Shown in pieces: positions 5,526 through 12,761 of a DNA stretch of 15,326 nt. Origin of the DNA: Lachnospiraceae bacterium. Lineage in GTDB: Bacteria > Bacillota > Clostridia > Lachnospirales > Lachnospiraceae. The stretch covers positions 1 to 15,326 of the forward strand of contig CAAGKE010000005.1 in NCBI GenBank assembly GCA_900770325.1, in the 5' to 3' direction. Every line of letters starts with the position of its first letter. The first letter of the stretch is position 1. Both the position numbers and the translations under genes were made by a program. Under the pieces are notes generated by a model. The model worked only from the letters and a program-made list of their open reading frames with translations, made no database searches and had not been told where the DNA came from.

Positions 5526-8500
5526 GTGAGAAGAAAAAAGGCATTAAAAAAAGATTTTTATATGGAAATAAAAAAGACGCTGAACCGCTTTTTGTCCATA
5601 TTTTTTATTGTGGCAATGGGTGTGGCTTTTTATTCCGGTATCCAGGCTTCGGCCCCTGATATGCGGGTCACCGGGGATTCCTACTATGATAAGACAAATC
5701 TGATGGATATCCGGGTGGTGGGCACTCTGGGACTGACCGACAGTGATGTGGAAGCATTGAAGGCGGTGGAAGGCGTGGAGAATGTGGAACCCGGCTATAT
5801 GACGGATGTGCTGACCGGAGAAGGAGAAAACCAGAGAGTTCTTCATGTGGAGTCCCTGCTGGATACCATGAACCAGGTGGTAGTGACCGAGGGACGTCTG
5901 CCGGAAAAGAGCGGAGAATGTTTCCTGGATGGAGACTTCATGGATAAGAACGGATATCAGGTGGGAGATACCATCCAGCTGATTCTGGAAGATGAGGATG
6001 ACGACAGCGGAGATGAAGAACAGGCCGCAGACGGCGATGGCGCAGAGAACAAGGATGCAGACAGCGAAGAGGAGGATTCTCCGCTGCTTAGAACAACTGA
6101 ATTTATTGTTGCGGGCAAAGGAAACAGTTCGGCATACCTGTCTTATAACAGGGGAAGCTCTTCCCTGGGAAATGGAGAGGTATCCGGTTTTCTGTATCTC
6201 CTGCCGGAGGATTTCAACAGCGAGGTCTATACGGTGGCTTACCTGACTGTGGAAGGGGCCAGGGAGCTGACTGCGTATACAAAGGAATACGATGACCTGG
6301 TAGCACAGGTGCTGGAACGGGTGGAGAGTATTCAGGATGGACGCTGCGAAGTGCGTTATCAGGAAGTGAAAGAGGAGGCGGATGAAAAACTGGCGGATTA
6401 CCGTCAGCAGCTGGAAGAAGGTGAGTCGGAGCTGGAACAGGCGAAGGCGGATCTGGAATCCGGAAAAGCGGAGGCAGAATCAGAACTGGAGGATGCCAGA
6501 GAACAGCTGGAATCCGGACGGACAGAGCTGGAGGACGGAAAACAGCAGCTTGCCGCGGCACGCCGGGAGCTGCAGGATGCCAGAACTCAGGTGGAAGAGG
6601 GAGAAAGCCAGCTTGCAGACCAGGAGGCTCAGCTCGAGAGCGGAAGACAGCAGCTTGCAGCCGGAGAGACCAGCTTTGCTGCTGCTGAAAACGAATTGAG
6701 TCAGAGACAGGCACAGTATGACGCGTCTGCACCGGAGGCCAGAAGCCGCCTGGAGACCGGACAGTCGGAGCTGGACGCGGCCAGAGAGCAGTGGAACAGC
6801 GGTAATGCGGAATACGAAACCAGAAGCAGTGAGCTGGCGGCTGCGGAGCAGGCCAGCAGTGAAGCGGCACAGACTCTGGAATCATCACGGCAGGAGTATA
6901 CTACCGGCAGTGCAGCGCTGGCGCAGGCAGAGAGTGAATATGCGAATCAGCGGGCACAGCTGGATGCCGCCTGGACTCAGTATAATACCAGTTATGCAGC
7001 TTATCAGGAACAGAAGCAGGCATACGATGCCAGTGCGGCTTCTCTGGAGCAGCTAAGATCACAGTACAGCACTGCTTTAAGCCAGGCTCAGGAAAGTCAG
7101 AACACCATTGATACGCTGACCGGAGAAAACAGCAGCCTGCAAAGCCAGATCGATTCCCTTGGAGCAGTGGAGGCCGAAATCGCATTACTGGAGAGCCGGA
7201 TCGCGGAGGCAAATGGAAAGCTGGAAGGCATGGAAGAGGGGGAAGAAAAGGATCAGTTAAGAGAACAGATTTCTGCGCTGGAAGGAGAAAAGGCGGGAAA
7301 AGTCAGTCAAAGAGACAGCATTTCTGCATCGATTCCCGGCTGGCAGGATCAGATAAGCGCGAATAACGGTCTGATCGAGGCTGCCCGGGCGGCGTTGGAG
7401 ACGGCCAATGCCACAGCATCAGAGCTGGATGCATCCATAGGCCAGCTCTCGGCAGCACTGGAAGGCCAGCGCCCGGCTTTGGAAGCAGCGGAAGCAGAGC
7501 TGGCGGCCACGAAGACAACACTGGACACAAATACAGCGGCACTGGATGCTGCCCGGGCACAGCTTGACAGTCAGGGGACGGAATTATCCAATGCTGCGGC
7601 AGCAATTTCGGAGGGTGAAGCACAGTTGGCCCAGTCTCAGAGTCAGATCGCTTCCGGAAGAGAGCAGCTTGCCCAGAGCCGGGAGACTCTGGAGTCCGGC
7701 AGGCAGGAGCTGGAAAGGAACCAGGCGGAAATAGATGCAGGATATCAGCAGCTTGCGGATGGAAGCGCCCAGCTTCAGCAGGGCTGGAACCAGTTAAACA
7801 GCAGCAGACAGCAGCTTGCAGCCTCCCGTTCCCAGATCGCCAGCGGAGAGACTTTACTGGAACAGGGCAGGCAGCAGCTTGCGGATTCCCGGGGACAGAT
7901 CAGTGAAGGGGAACAGGAGATCGAAGAAGCTCGCAGTGAGATTGATGAAAATGAGAAAGAGCTGAAAAACGGCTGGACAGAATACGAAGAAGGAAAGCTG
8001 GAAGCAGAAGAAGAGATCGCGGACGGAGAAGAAAAGATCCGGGAAGCAGAGGAAGAACTGGAGGATGCCAGAAAAAAACTGGAGGATGCCCAGAAAACAG
8101 TAGATGAACTGAAAACTCCGGAATGGTATGTAAATGACAGAAGCGTATTGACAGAGTACACAGGATATGGAGAGAATGCGGATCGTATGACCAATATCGG
8201 GGAAGTCTTTCCGGTACTGTTTTTCCTGGTGGCTGCATTGATCAGCCTGACGACCATGACCCGTATGATTGAGGAAGAGCGGGTTCAGACCGGTACCCTC
8301 AAGGCCCTTGGCTACGGAAAGAAGGATATCGCCGCGAAATACCTGAAATATGCTCTGTATGCCACTCTGGGCGGAGGGCTGGCAGGGATCCTTATCGGTG
8401 AAAAAATTCTTCCCTATATCATAATTTTCGCATATGGTATGATGTTCAATCATCTTCCGGAAATCGTCATTCCCTATCAGTGGAAGTTCGGGCTGATCGC

Positions 8501-9797
8501 CATGGGAGCGGCGCTGATCTGTACCCTTGGAGCCACTTATTCTGCATGCAGCCGGGAGCTGAAGGCGACTCCTGCAAAGCTGATGCGTCCCCCCTCTCCC
8601 AAGGAGGGAAAACGGGTATGGCTGGAATATCTGCCGTTTCTCTGGAAGCGTCTGAGCTTTACCTGGAAATCCACGATACGAAATCTGTTCCGGTATAAAA
8701 AACGGTTCCTGATGACAGTGATTGGCATCAGCGGATGTATGGGCCTGATGCTGGTGGGCTTCGGCCTGAATGATTCGATTATGGATATTGCCAAGATACA
8801 GTATACTCAGCTGCAGTATTACAACATCATGGTGATAGAGAATCCGGATGCGGATGAGGCTGCGAAAGAGGAACTGTACGATTATCTGGATCAGGATTCC
8901 CAGACTTCGTCCTGGAAGTCCCTGTATGCAAAAAAAGTGACAGCCAGAGGCGGGGAGAAAACCCTGACCCCCTATCTGTACGTGCCGGAGAATACGGAGA
9001 ATCTGAAGGAGTTCATGGTATTCCGGGACCGGAATACCCATGAAGAATATGGACTGACAGACGAAGGGGCTATTATTACGGAAAAACTGTCAACCATGCT
9101 GAAGCTGGAGCCGGGAGACTGTATTACCCTGGAGGATGATGATCTGGGTGAGATACAGATTCCAATTACCGGGGTGGTGGAAAACTATTTGTACCATTAT
9201 ATTTATCTGACTCCGTCCTGTTATGAAGAAACCTTCGGAGAACCGGTGGAATTTAACAGCATTCTGCTGAACACGGTTACCCAGGATATGACAGAGATTC
9301 AGGATCTGGGAGGAAGTATCTTGCAGCTGGACGGTGCGCTGAATGTAACCTATACAGGTACCATAGCGGACCAGCTTGAGGACATGCTGGGATCTCTGAA
9401 TATCGTAATTGCGGTGCTGATTATTTCTGCGGGGATGCTGGCCTTTGTTGTATTGTATAATCTGAACAATATCAATATCAACGAGCGGAAGCGTGAACTG
9501 GCAACCATCAAGGTACTGGGCTTCTATGATGGAGAGGTGGATGCGTATGTTTACCGGGAAAACATTCTGCTGACAGCGATTGGAGCAGCAACCGGTGTGG
9601 TGCTGGGTATTTTCCTGCATCGGTTTATTATTACCACTGTGGAAGTAGATGTGTGCATGTTCGGACGAAATATCAATTTCATCAGTTTCGTTTACAGCGT
9701 GCTTCTGACCTTTGCCTTTTCTGCCTTTGTAAACGGGGTCATGCACTTTAAGCTTAAGAAGATCGACATGATTGAATCCCTGAAAAGCGTGGAATAA
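5526..9797 (+). CDS. FtsX-type ABC permease with giant extracytoplasmic coiled coil
   Basis: The 1423-aa protein is a single-chain permease with two FtsX-type domains and about eight membrane segments. TM1 lies near residues 18-38. An extracytoplasmic MacB-like domain (about 40-275) follows, carrying an acidic stretch near 155-188. Residues about 280-862 are coiled coil, largely of Leu-x-x-Gly/Ala heptads (for example QLESGRTELEDGKQQL). TM2-4 lie at about 895-1015 and TM5 at about 1060. A second extracytoplasmic domain comes next, then TM6-8 at the C-terminus. Heptads of this type are known as X-X-X-Leu-X-X-Gly repeats, seen in YhgE/Pip-like proteins and some Firmicute permeases. The glycine-rich segment GMEEGEE at 568-574 falls at the exact middle of the coil, suggesting an antiparallel hairpin. 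The start is GTG at 5526 with a weak ribosome binding site; the residues MRRKKALKKDF upstream of the internal Met13 look genuine. It pairs with the preceding ATPase. The substrate is unknown; a role across the cell wall is inference. Confidence 0.92.
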   Translation: MRRKKALKKDFYMEIKKTLNRFLSIFFIVAMGVAFYSGIQASAPDMRVTGDSYYDKTNLMDIRVVGTLGLTDSDVEALKAVEGVENVEPGYMTDVLTGEGENQRVLHVESLLDTMNQVVVTEGRLPEKSGECFLDGDFMDKNGYQVGDTIQLILEDEDDDSGDEEQAADGDGAENKDADSEEEDSPLLRTTEFIVAGKGNSSAYLSYNRGSSSLGNGEVSGFLYLLPEDFNSEVYTVAYLTVEGARELTAYTKEYDDLVAQVLERVESIQDGRCEVRYQEVKEEADEKLADYRQQLEEGESELEQAKADLESGKAEAESELEDAREQLESGRTELEDGKQQLAAARRELQDARTQVEEGESQLADQEAQLESGRQQLAAGETSFAAAENELSQRQAQYDASAPEARSRLETGQSELDAAREQWNSGNAEYETRSSELAAAEQASSEAAQTLESSRQEYTTGSAALAQAESEYANQRAQLDAAWTQYNTSYAAYQEQKQAYDASAASLEQLRSQYSTALSQAQESQNTIDTLTGENSSLQSQIDSLGAVEAEIALLESRIAEANGKLEGMEEGEEKDQLREQISALEGEKAGKVSQRDSISASIPGWQDQISANNGLIEAARAALETANATASELDASIGQLSAALEGQRPALEAAEAELAATKTTLDTNTAALDAARAQLDSQGTELSNAAAAISEGEAQLAQSQSQIASGREQLAQSRETLESGRQELERNQAEIDAGYQQLADGSAQLQQGWNQLNSSRQQLAASRSQIASGETLLEQGRQQLADSRGQISEGEQEIEEARSEIDENEKELKNGWTEYEEGKLEAEEEIADGEEKIREAEEELEDARKKLEDAQKTVDELKTPEWYVNDRSVLTEYTGYGENADRMTNIGEVFPVLFFLVAALISLTTMTRMIEEERVQTGTLKALGYGKKDIAAKYLKYALYATLGGGLAGILIGEKILPYIIIFAYGMMFNHLPEIVIPYQWKFGLIAMGAALICTLGATYSACSRELKATPAKLMRPPSPKEGKRVWLEYLPFLWKRLSFTWKSTIRNLFRYKKRFLMTVIGISGCMGLMLVGFGLNDSIMDIAKIQYTQLQYYNIMVIENPDADEAAKEELYDYLDQDSQTSSWKSLYAKKVTARGGEKTLTPYLYVPENTENLKEFMVFRDRNTHEEYGLTDEGAIITEKLSTMLKLEPGDCITLEDDDLGEIQIPITGVVENYLYHYIYLTPSCYEETFGEPVEFNSILLNTVTQDMTEIQDLGGSILQLDGALNVTYTGTIADQLEDMLGSLNIVIAVLIISAGMLAFVVLYNLNNININERKRELATIKVLGFYDGEVDAYVYRENILLTAIGAATGVVLGIFLHRFIITTVEVDVCMFGRNINFISFVYSVLLTFAFSAFVNGVMHFKLKKIDMIESLKSVE

Positions 9798-9801
9798 ATA
9801 G

Positions 9802-9831
9802 TAGACGAATCTGACGCTGACGTGGTATGAT
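9802..9831 (+). promoter_or_regulatory. Candidate promoter of the araD-transketolase operon
   Basis: TAGACG at 9802-9807, an 18-nt spacer and TATGAT at 9826-9831 make a moderate promoter starting just after the permease stop. The -35 box matches consensus at only four of six positions. Read-through from the transporter operon is the alternative, as no clear terminator separates the two. Confidence 0.4.
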
Positions 9832-9844
9832 AATAAGTAAAGAG

Positions 9845-9894
9845 GCTGGCGCGGGATTGGATTCGGCCGGCTTTATGAGGCCGCAGTCAGCGGC
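9845..9894 (+). promoter_or_regulatory. Leader with mutually exclusive hairpins before araD
   Basis: Three stems compete for the same bases. GCTGGC (9845-9850) can pair with GCCGGC (9866-9871), the latter followed by TTTAT. CGGCC (9864-9868) can pair with GGCCG (9879-9883). GCCGC (9880-9884) can pair with GCGGC (9890-9894), just ahead of the ribosome binding site. This could be an attenuator or a weak terminator of the upstream operon. No known riboswitch class is recognised. Confidence 0.35.
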
Positions 9895-9922
9895 ATGAAA
9901 GTTAGGCAGAAAGGAGTATACA

Positions 9923-10627
9923 ATGTTAGAGGAACTGAAAAAACAGGTCTATGAGGCCAATATGGAGCTTCCTAAAAGAGGGCTGATCACCTATACCTGG
10001 GGAAATGTAAGCGGGATTGACCGGGAAAGCGGTTATTTTGTAATCAAACCCAGCGGTGTGGATTATGATTCTCTTACTCCGGATGACATGGTGGTGATGG
10101 ATCTGGAAGGAAATAAAATCGAGGGAAAATATAATCCTTCCGTAGACACTCCTACTCATATTGAATTATTCAAAGCATTTCCGGAGATCGGCGGAGTAGT
10201 ACATACACATTCACCCTGGGCTGCAGCCTGGGCGCAGGCAGAACGGGGGATTCCCTGCTACGGAACCACACAGGCAGACTATTTTTACGGTGAAGTTCCC
10301 TGCTGCCGTATCCTGACTCCGGAAGAGGTAAAGGATAATTACGAAAAGAACCAGGGACTGGCTATCGTAGAGACTTTCCGGAAGCGGGATCTGAATCCCA
10401 TGCATTATCCGGGAGTTGTCTGCTCTCATCATGGTCCCTTTACCTGGGGAAAGGATGCGGATCAGGCAGTTCATAATGCAGTTGTGCTGGAGGAAGTGGC
10501 ACGGATGTCCGCTCTGACGGAGCTGATCAATCCCAAGGTAAGTCCGGCACCTCAGTATATGCTGGATAAGCATTTCCTGAGAAAGCACGGGAAAAACGCC
10601 TACTACGGGCAGGGAAAAGCAGAATAG
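9923..10627 (+). CDS. araD: L-ribulose-5-phosphate 4-epimerase
   Basis: The 234-aa enzyme is a class II aldolase-fold, zinc-dependent epimerase that interconverts L-ribulose-5-phosphate and D-xylulose-5-phosphate in the cytoplasm. Its residues align almost one-to-one with E. coli AraD. The zinc ligands are His94 and His96 in HTHS and His170 in CSHHGPF. Asp75 in PSVDTPTH, the catalytic Asp119 and Tyr228 near the C-terminus are present, as is phosphate-binding Lys42 in IKPSG. AAAGGAG at 9910-9916 gives a strong ribosome binding site. The transketolase halves follow at once, so its product xylulose-5-phosphate would feed directly into them. The ascorbate-pathway UlaF/SgbE enzymes share this fold and reaction, so the source sugar (arabinose, ascorbate or a pentitol) is open. 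Kinase, isomerase and transporter genes are not in the window. Confidence 0.9.
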   Translation: MLEELKKQVYEANMELPKRGLITYTWGNVSGIDRESGYFVIKPSGVDYDSLTPDDMVVMDLEGNKIEGKYNPSVDTPTHIELFKAFPEIGGVVHTHSPWAAAWAQAERGIPCYGTTQADYFYGEVPCCRILTPEEVKDNYEKNQGLAIVETFRKRDLNPMHYPGVVCSHHGPFTWGKDADQAVHNAVVLEEVARMSALTELINPKVSPAPQYMLDKHFLRKHGKNAYYGQGKAE

Positions 10628-10665
10628 TAATAAAATTTATTTTATGATAAGGAAAGGAAAGAAGT

Positions 10666-11505
10666 ATGAACACACTGGAATTACAGAAAATGGCGAACGA
10701 AGTTCGCAAAAGCATTGTCACATCAGTGCACAGTGCGAAAGCCGGTCATCCCGGCGGATCTCTGTCAGCAGCAGATGTATTTACTTACCTGTATTTTGAA
10801 GAGATGAATATTGACCCGAAGAACCCGGATAAGCCGGACAGAGACCGTTTTGTTCTGTCAAAGGGACATACTGCTCCCGGTTATTATTCCGCTCTGGCGC
10901 ACAGAGGATATTTCCCGGTAGAGGAGCTGCCGACTCTGCGTCATATCGGTTCTCATCTTCAGGGCCATCCCTGTATGCAGCATACTCCGGGTGTGGATAT
11001 GTCTTCCGGATCTCTGGGACAGGGTATCTCTGTGGCAGTGGGTATGGCGCTTTCTGCAAAGCTGAGTGATGAAAGCTACCGTGTTTATACGCTGCTGGGC
11101 GATGGTGAGATTCAGGAGGGCCAGGTCTGGGAGGCTGCTATGTTAGCAGGCCACAGAAAACTGGACAACCTGTGTGTGATCGTGGATAATAACGGACTTC
11201 AGATCGATGGAAACATTGCTGATGTATGTTCTCCGTATCCCATCGATAAAAAGTTCGAGGCTTTCAATTTCCATGTAATCAATGTGGCAGACGGCAATGA
11301 CATGGATCAGCTTCGCGCGGCATTTGACGAAGCAAAGACAGTAAAGGGCATGCCGACTGCGATCATCATGAAGACTGTAAAAGGAAAAGGCGTTTCCTTC
11401 ATGGAAAACCAGGCATCCTGGCATGGTACTGCACCGAATGATGAACAGTATGCCGTTGCAATGGCAGATTTAGAGAAAGTGGGGGAAGCATTATGTCAGA
11501 AGTAA
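10666..11505 (+). CDS. Transketolase, N-terminal (TPP-binding) subunit
   Basis: The 279-aa protein corresponds to the first third of a full transketolase, which transfers two-carbon ketol units between sugar phosphates in the non-oxidative pentose phosphate pathway. The thiamine-diphosphate signature is clear: GDG at 145-147 leading to NN at 175-176 (LLGDGEIQEGQVWEAAM...IVDNNG). His and Gly residues of the HPGGSLSAAD and SKGHTAPG blocks line the cofactor site. AGGAAAGGAAAG just upstream gives a good ribosome binding site. The gene overlaps the C-terminal subunit gene by 13 nt, an arrangement that couples translation of the two halves. Split transketolases are common in Firmicutes and archaea. 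An active enzyme needs both subunits. Confidence 0.93.
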   Translation: MNTLELQKMANEVRKSIVTSVHSAKAGHPGGSLSAADVFTYLYFEEMNIDPKNPDKPDRDRFVLSKGHTAPGYYSALAHRGYFPVEELPTLRHIGSHLQGHPCMQHTPGVDMSSGSLGQGISVAVGMALSAKLSDESYRVYTLLGDGEIQEGQVWEAAMLAGHRKLDNLCVIVDNNGLQIDGNIADVCSPYPIDKKFEAFNFHVINVADGNDMDQLRAAFDEAKTVKGMPTAIIMKTVKGKGVSFMENQASWHGTAPNDEQYAVAMADLEKVGEALCQK

Positions 11506-12431
11506 AGAAGATTGCTACGAGAGAAAGCTATGGTAAGGCACTGGCTGAGCTGGGTGCGGAGCATGAGAACCTGGTGGTTCTGGACGCAGACCTGGCAGGC
11601 GCCACCAAGACCGGTGTGTTTAAGAAAGCATTTCCGGAGAGACATATTGACTGCGGTATTGCAGAATCCAACATGATGGGTATCGCAGCCGGACTGGCTA
11701 CCACAGGCAAGGTTCCGTTTGCCAGCACCTTCGCTATGTTTGCGGCAGGAAGAGCTTTCGAGCAGGTGCGTAACTCCATCGGATATCCGCATCTGAATGT
11801 GAAGATCGGAGCTACCCATGCAGGTATCTCTGTAGGTGAGGACGGAGCTACCCATCAGTGCAACGAGGATCTGGCTCTGATGAGAACCATTCCGGGTATG
11901 GTAGTGATCAATCCCTCCGATGATGTTGAAGCAAGAGCTGCTGTAAGAGCTGCTTATGAGTATGTAGGACCGGTTTATCTGCGTTTCGGCCGTCTGGCTG
12001 TACCGGTAATCAATGATAACCCGGATTACAAATTTGAGATCGGAAAAGGTGTTCTGTTAAGAGAAGGTACTGATGTGACCATCGTTGCCACCGGCCTTTG
12101 TGTAAGCAGCGCACTGGAAGCTGCAGAGAAGCTGGCGGCAGAAGGCGTTTCTGCTGAGGTGATCAATATTCATACCATTAAGCCGCTGGATAAAGAAATG
12201 ATCGTGGCATCCGCAAAGAAGACCGGCAAGGTAGTAACTGTGGAAGAACATTCCGTCATCGGCGGTCTGGGCGGAGCAGTATGCGAAGCACTGTCTGAAG
12301 CAGCACCCACACCGGTACGGCGCATCGGCGTATATGATACCTTCGGTGAGTCCGGTCCGGCAGCTGCTTTGCTGGCCAAATACCGTCTGGATGGCGAAGG
12401 CGTATATGCTCAGATCAAAGAGTGGCTGTAA
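11493..12431 (+). CDS. Transketolase, C-terminal (pyrimidine-binding) subunit
   Basis: The 312-aa protein carries the pyrimidine-binding domain and the C-terminal transketolase domain. Glu58 in DCGIAESNMMGIAAGLA corresponds to the conserved glutamate that activates thiamine diphosphate. The following FASTFAMFAAGRAFEQVR and HAGISVGEDGATHQ blocks are characteristic of the family. The C-terminal domain begins near residue 190 (DVTIVATGLCVSSALEAA) and includes VTVEEHSVIGGLGGAV. GGGGGAAG at 11481-11488, inside the upstream gene, is its ribosome binding site, and the 13-nt overlap implies coupled synthesis of both halves. With araD upstream it forms a short pentose phosphate operon ending at the strong terminator at 12483. 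The family also resembles 1-deoxyxylulose-5-phosphate synthase, but the split layout and partner argue for transketolase. Confidence 0.93.
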   Translation: MSEVKKIATRESYGKALAELGAEHENLVVLDADLAGATKTGVFKKAFPERHIDCGIAESNMMGIAAGLATTGKVPFASTFAMFAAGRAFEQVRNSIGYPHLNVKIGATHAGISVGEDGATHQCNEDLALMRTIPGMVVINPSDDVEARAAVRAAYEYVGPVYLRFGRLAVPVINDNPDYKFEIGKGVLLREGTDVTIVATGLCVSSALEAAEKLAAEGVSAEVINIHTIKPLDKEMIVASAKKTGKVVTVEEHSVIGGLGGAVCEALSEAAPTPVRRIGVYDTFGESGPAAALLAKYRLDGEGVYAQIKEWL

Positions 12432-12482
12432 GCTGACGACAGAGAGCGATAGATAAAGCATGATAGATAATGCGCAATAAAT

Positions 12483-12541
12483 AAAGCACCGCTGTAAAGA
12501 GGAGGGGGAAATCCCCGGATCCTGCTTTACAGCGGTGCTTT
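12483..12541 (+). terminator. Strong intrinsic terminator of the araD-transketolase operon
   Basis: A perfect 17-bp stem is formed by 12483-12499 (AAAGCACCGCTGTAAAG) and 12525-12541. A second inner stem of AGGAGGGG with CCCCGGATCCT type pairing extends it, and the tail is TTTTGCTTTTATT. On the minus strand the T-tail is weaker, but it could also stop transcription from the deacetylase side. Confidence 0.9.
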
Positions 12542-12546
12542 TGCTT

Positions 12547-12688
12547 TTATTGTTCATGTTGTTCACAGTAACACGCTTCGCGATGCACAGAAACTGCATT
12601 TTATGCAGTTTCGCGCTTACTGCTCCCGGATTTTGGCGCATTCAGCGCGAAAAGACCTCACGGCAAGAACGCCAGAGACGTTATTGAA
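12547..12688 (-). repeat. Dispersed hairpin-rich intergenic repeat, copy B
   Basis: On the minus strand, 12663 down to 12547 matches copy A (1-118). The adjoining 12661-12688 matches 15215-15242 in reverse complement at 26 of 28 positions. It therefore joins modules seen separately at the two window edges. It contains a perfect hairpin AAACTGCAT, loop TTT, ATGCAGTTT (12591-12611, plus strand). It also holds a degraded version of the GGCGTTCTT hairpin that is perfect at 15217-15239. Confidence 0.87.
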
Positions 12689-12708
12689 TGCTTTACAAAA
12701 ATATATTT

Positions 12709-12730
12709 GCGCATTCTGCACGAAAACGCC
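12709..12730 (-). repeat. Short fragment of the dispersed repeat, copy D
   Basis: This 22-nt segment matches the reverse complement of 7-28 (copy A) at 20 positions. It lies 20 nt from copy B in the same orientation, suggesting a tandem partial copy or a longer modular element. Confidence 0.65.
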
Positions 12731-12761
12731 CTGCAAATCAGCGGTATATGTGCAGTAACGA

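Larger units (their letters stand above)
12432..12761. other. Intergenic region between converging genes
   Basis: These 330 bases hold no gene I can support. In order they contain the transketolase terminator (12483-12541), an inverted copy of the window-start repeat (12547-12688), an AT-rich spacer, and a short repeat fragment (12709-12730) directly after the deacetylase gene's 3' end. Confidence 0.8.

Noticed and set aside
6500..7900. Regularly recurring CAGCAGCTTGC motifs suggesting a CRISPR-like or satellite array
   Set aside because: They lie in one open frame and encode heptads of the permease coiled coil. Spacing is irregular and there are no unique spacers.
7854..9041. Long minus-strand open frame of 395 codons
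   Set aside because: It is opposite the permease gene, lacks a ribosome binding site and recognisable domains, and has the composition of an antisense shadow.
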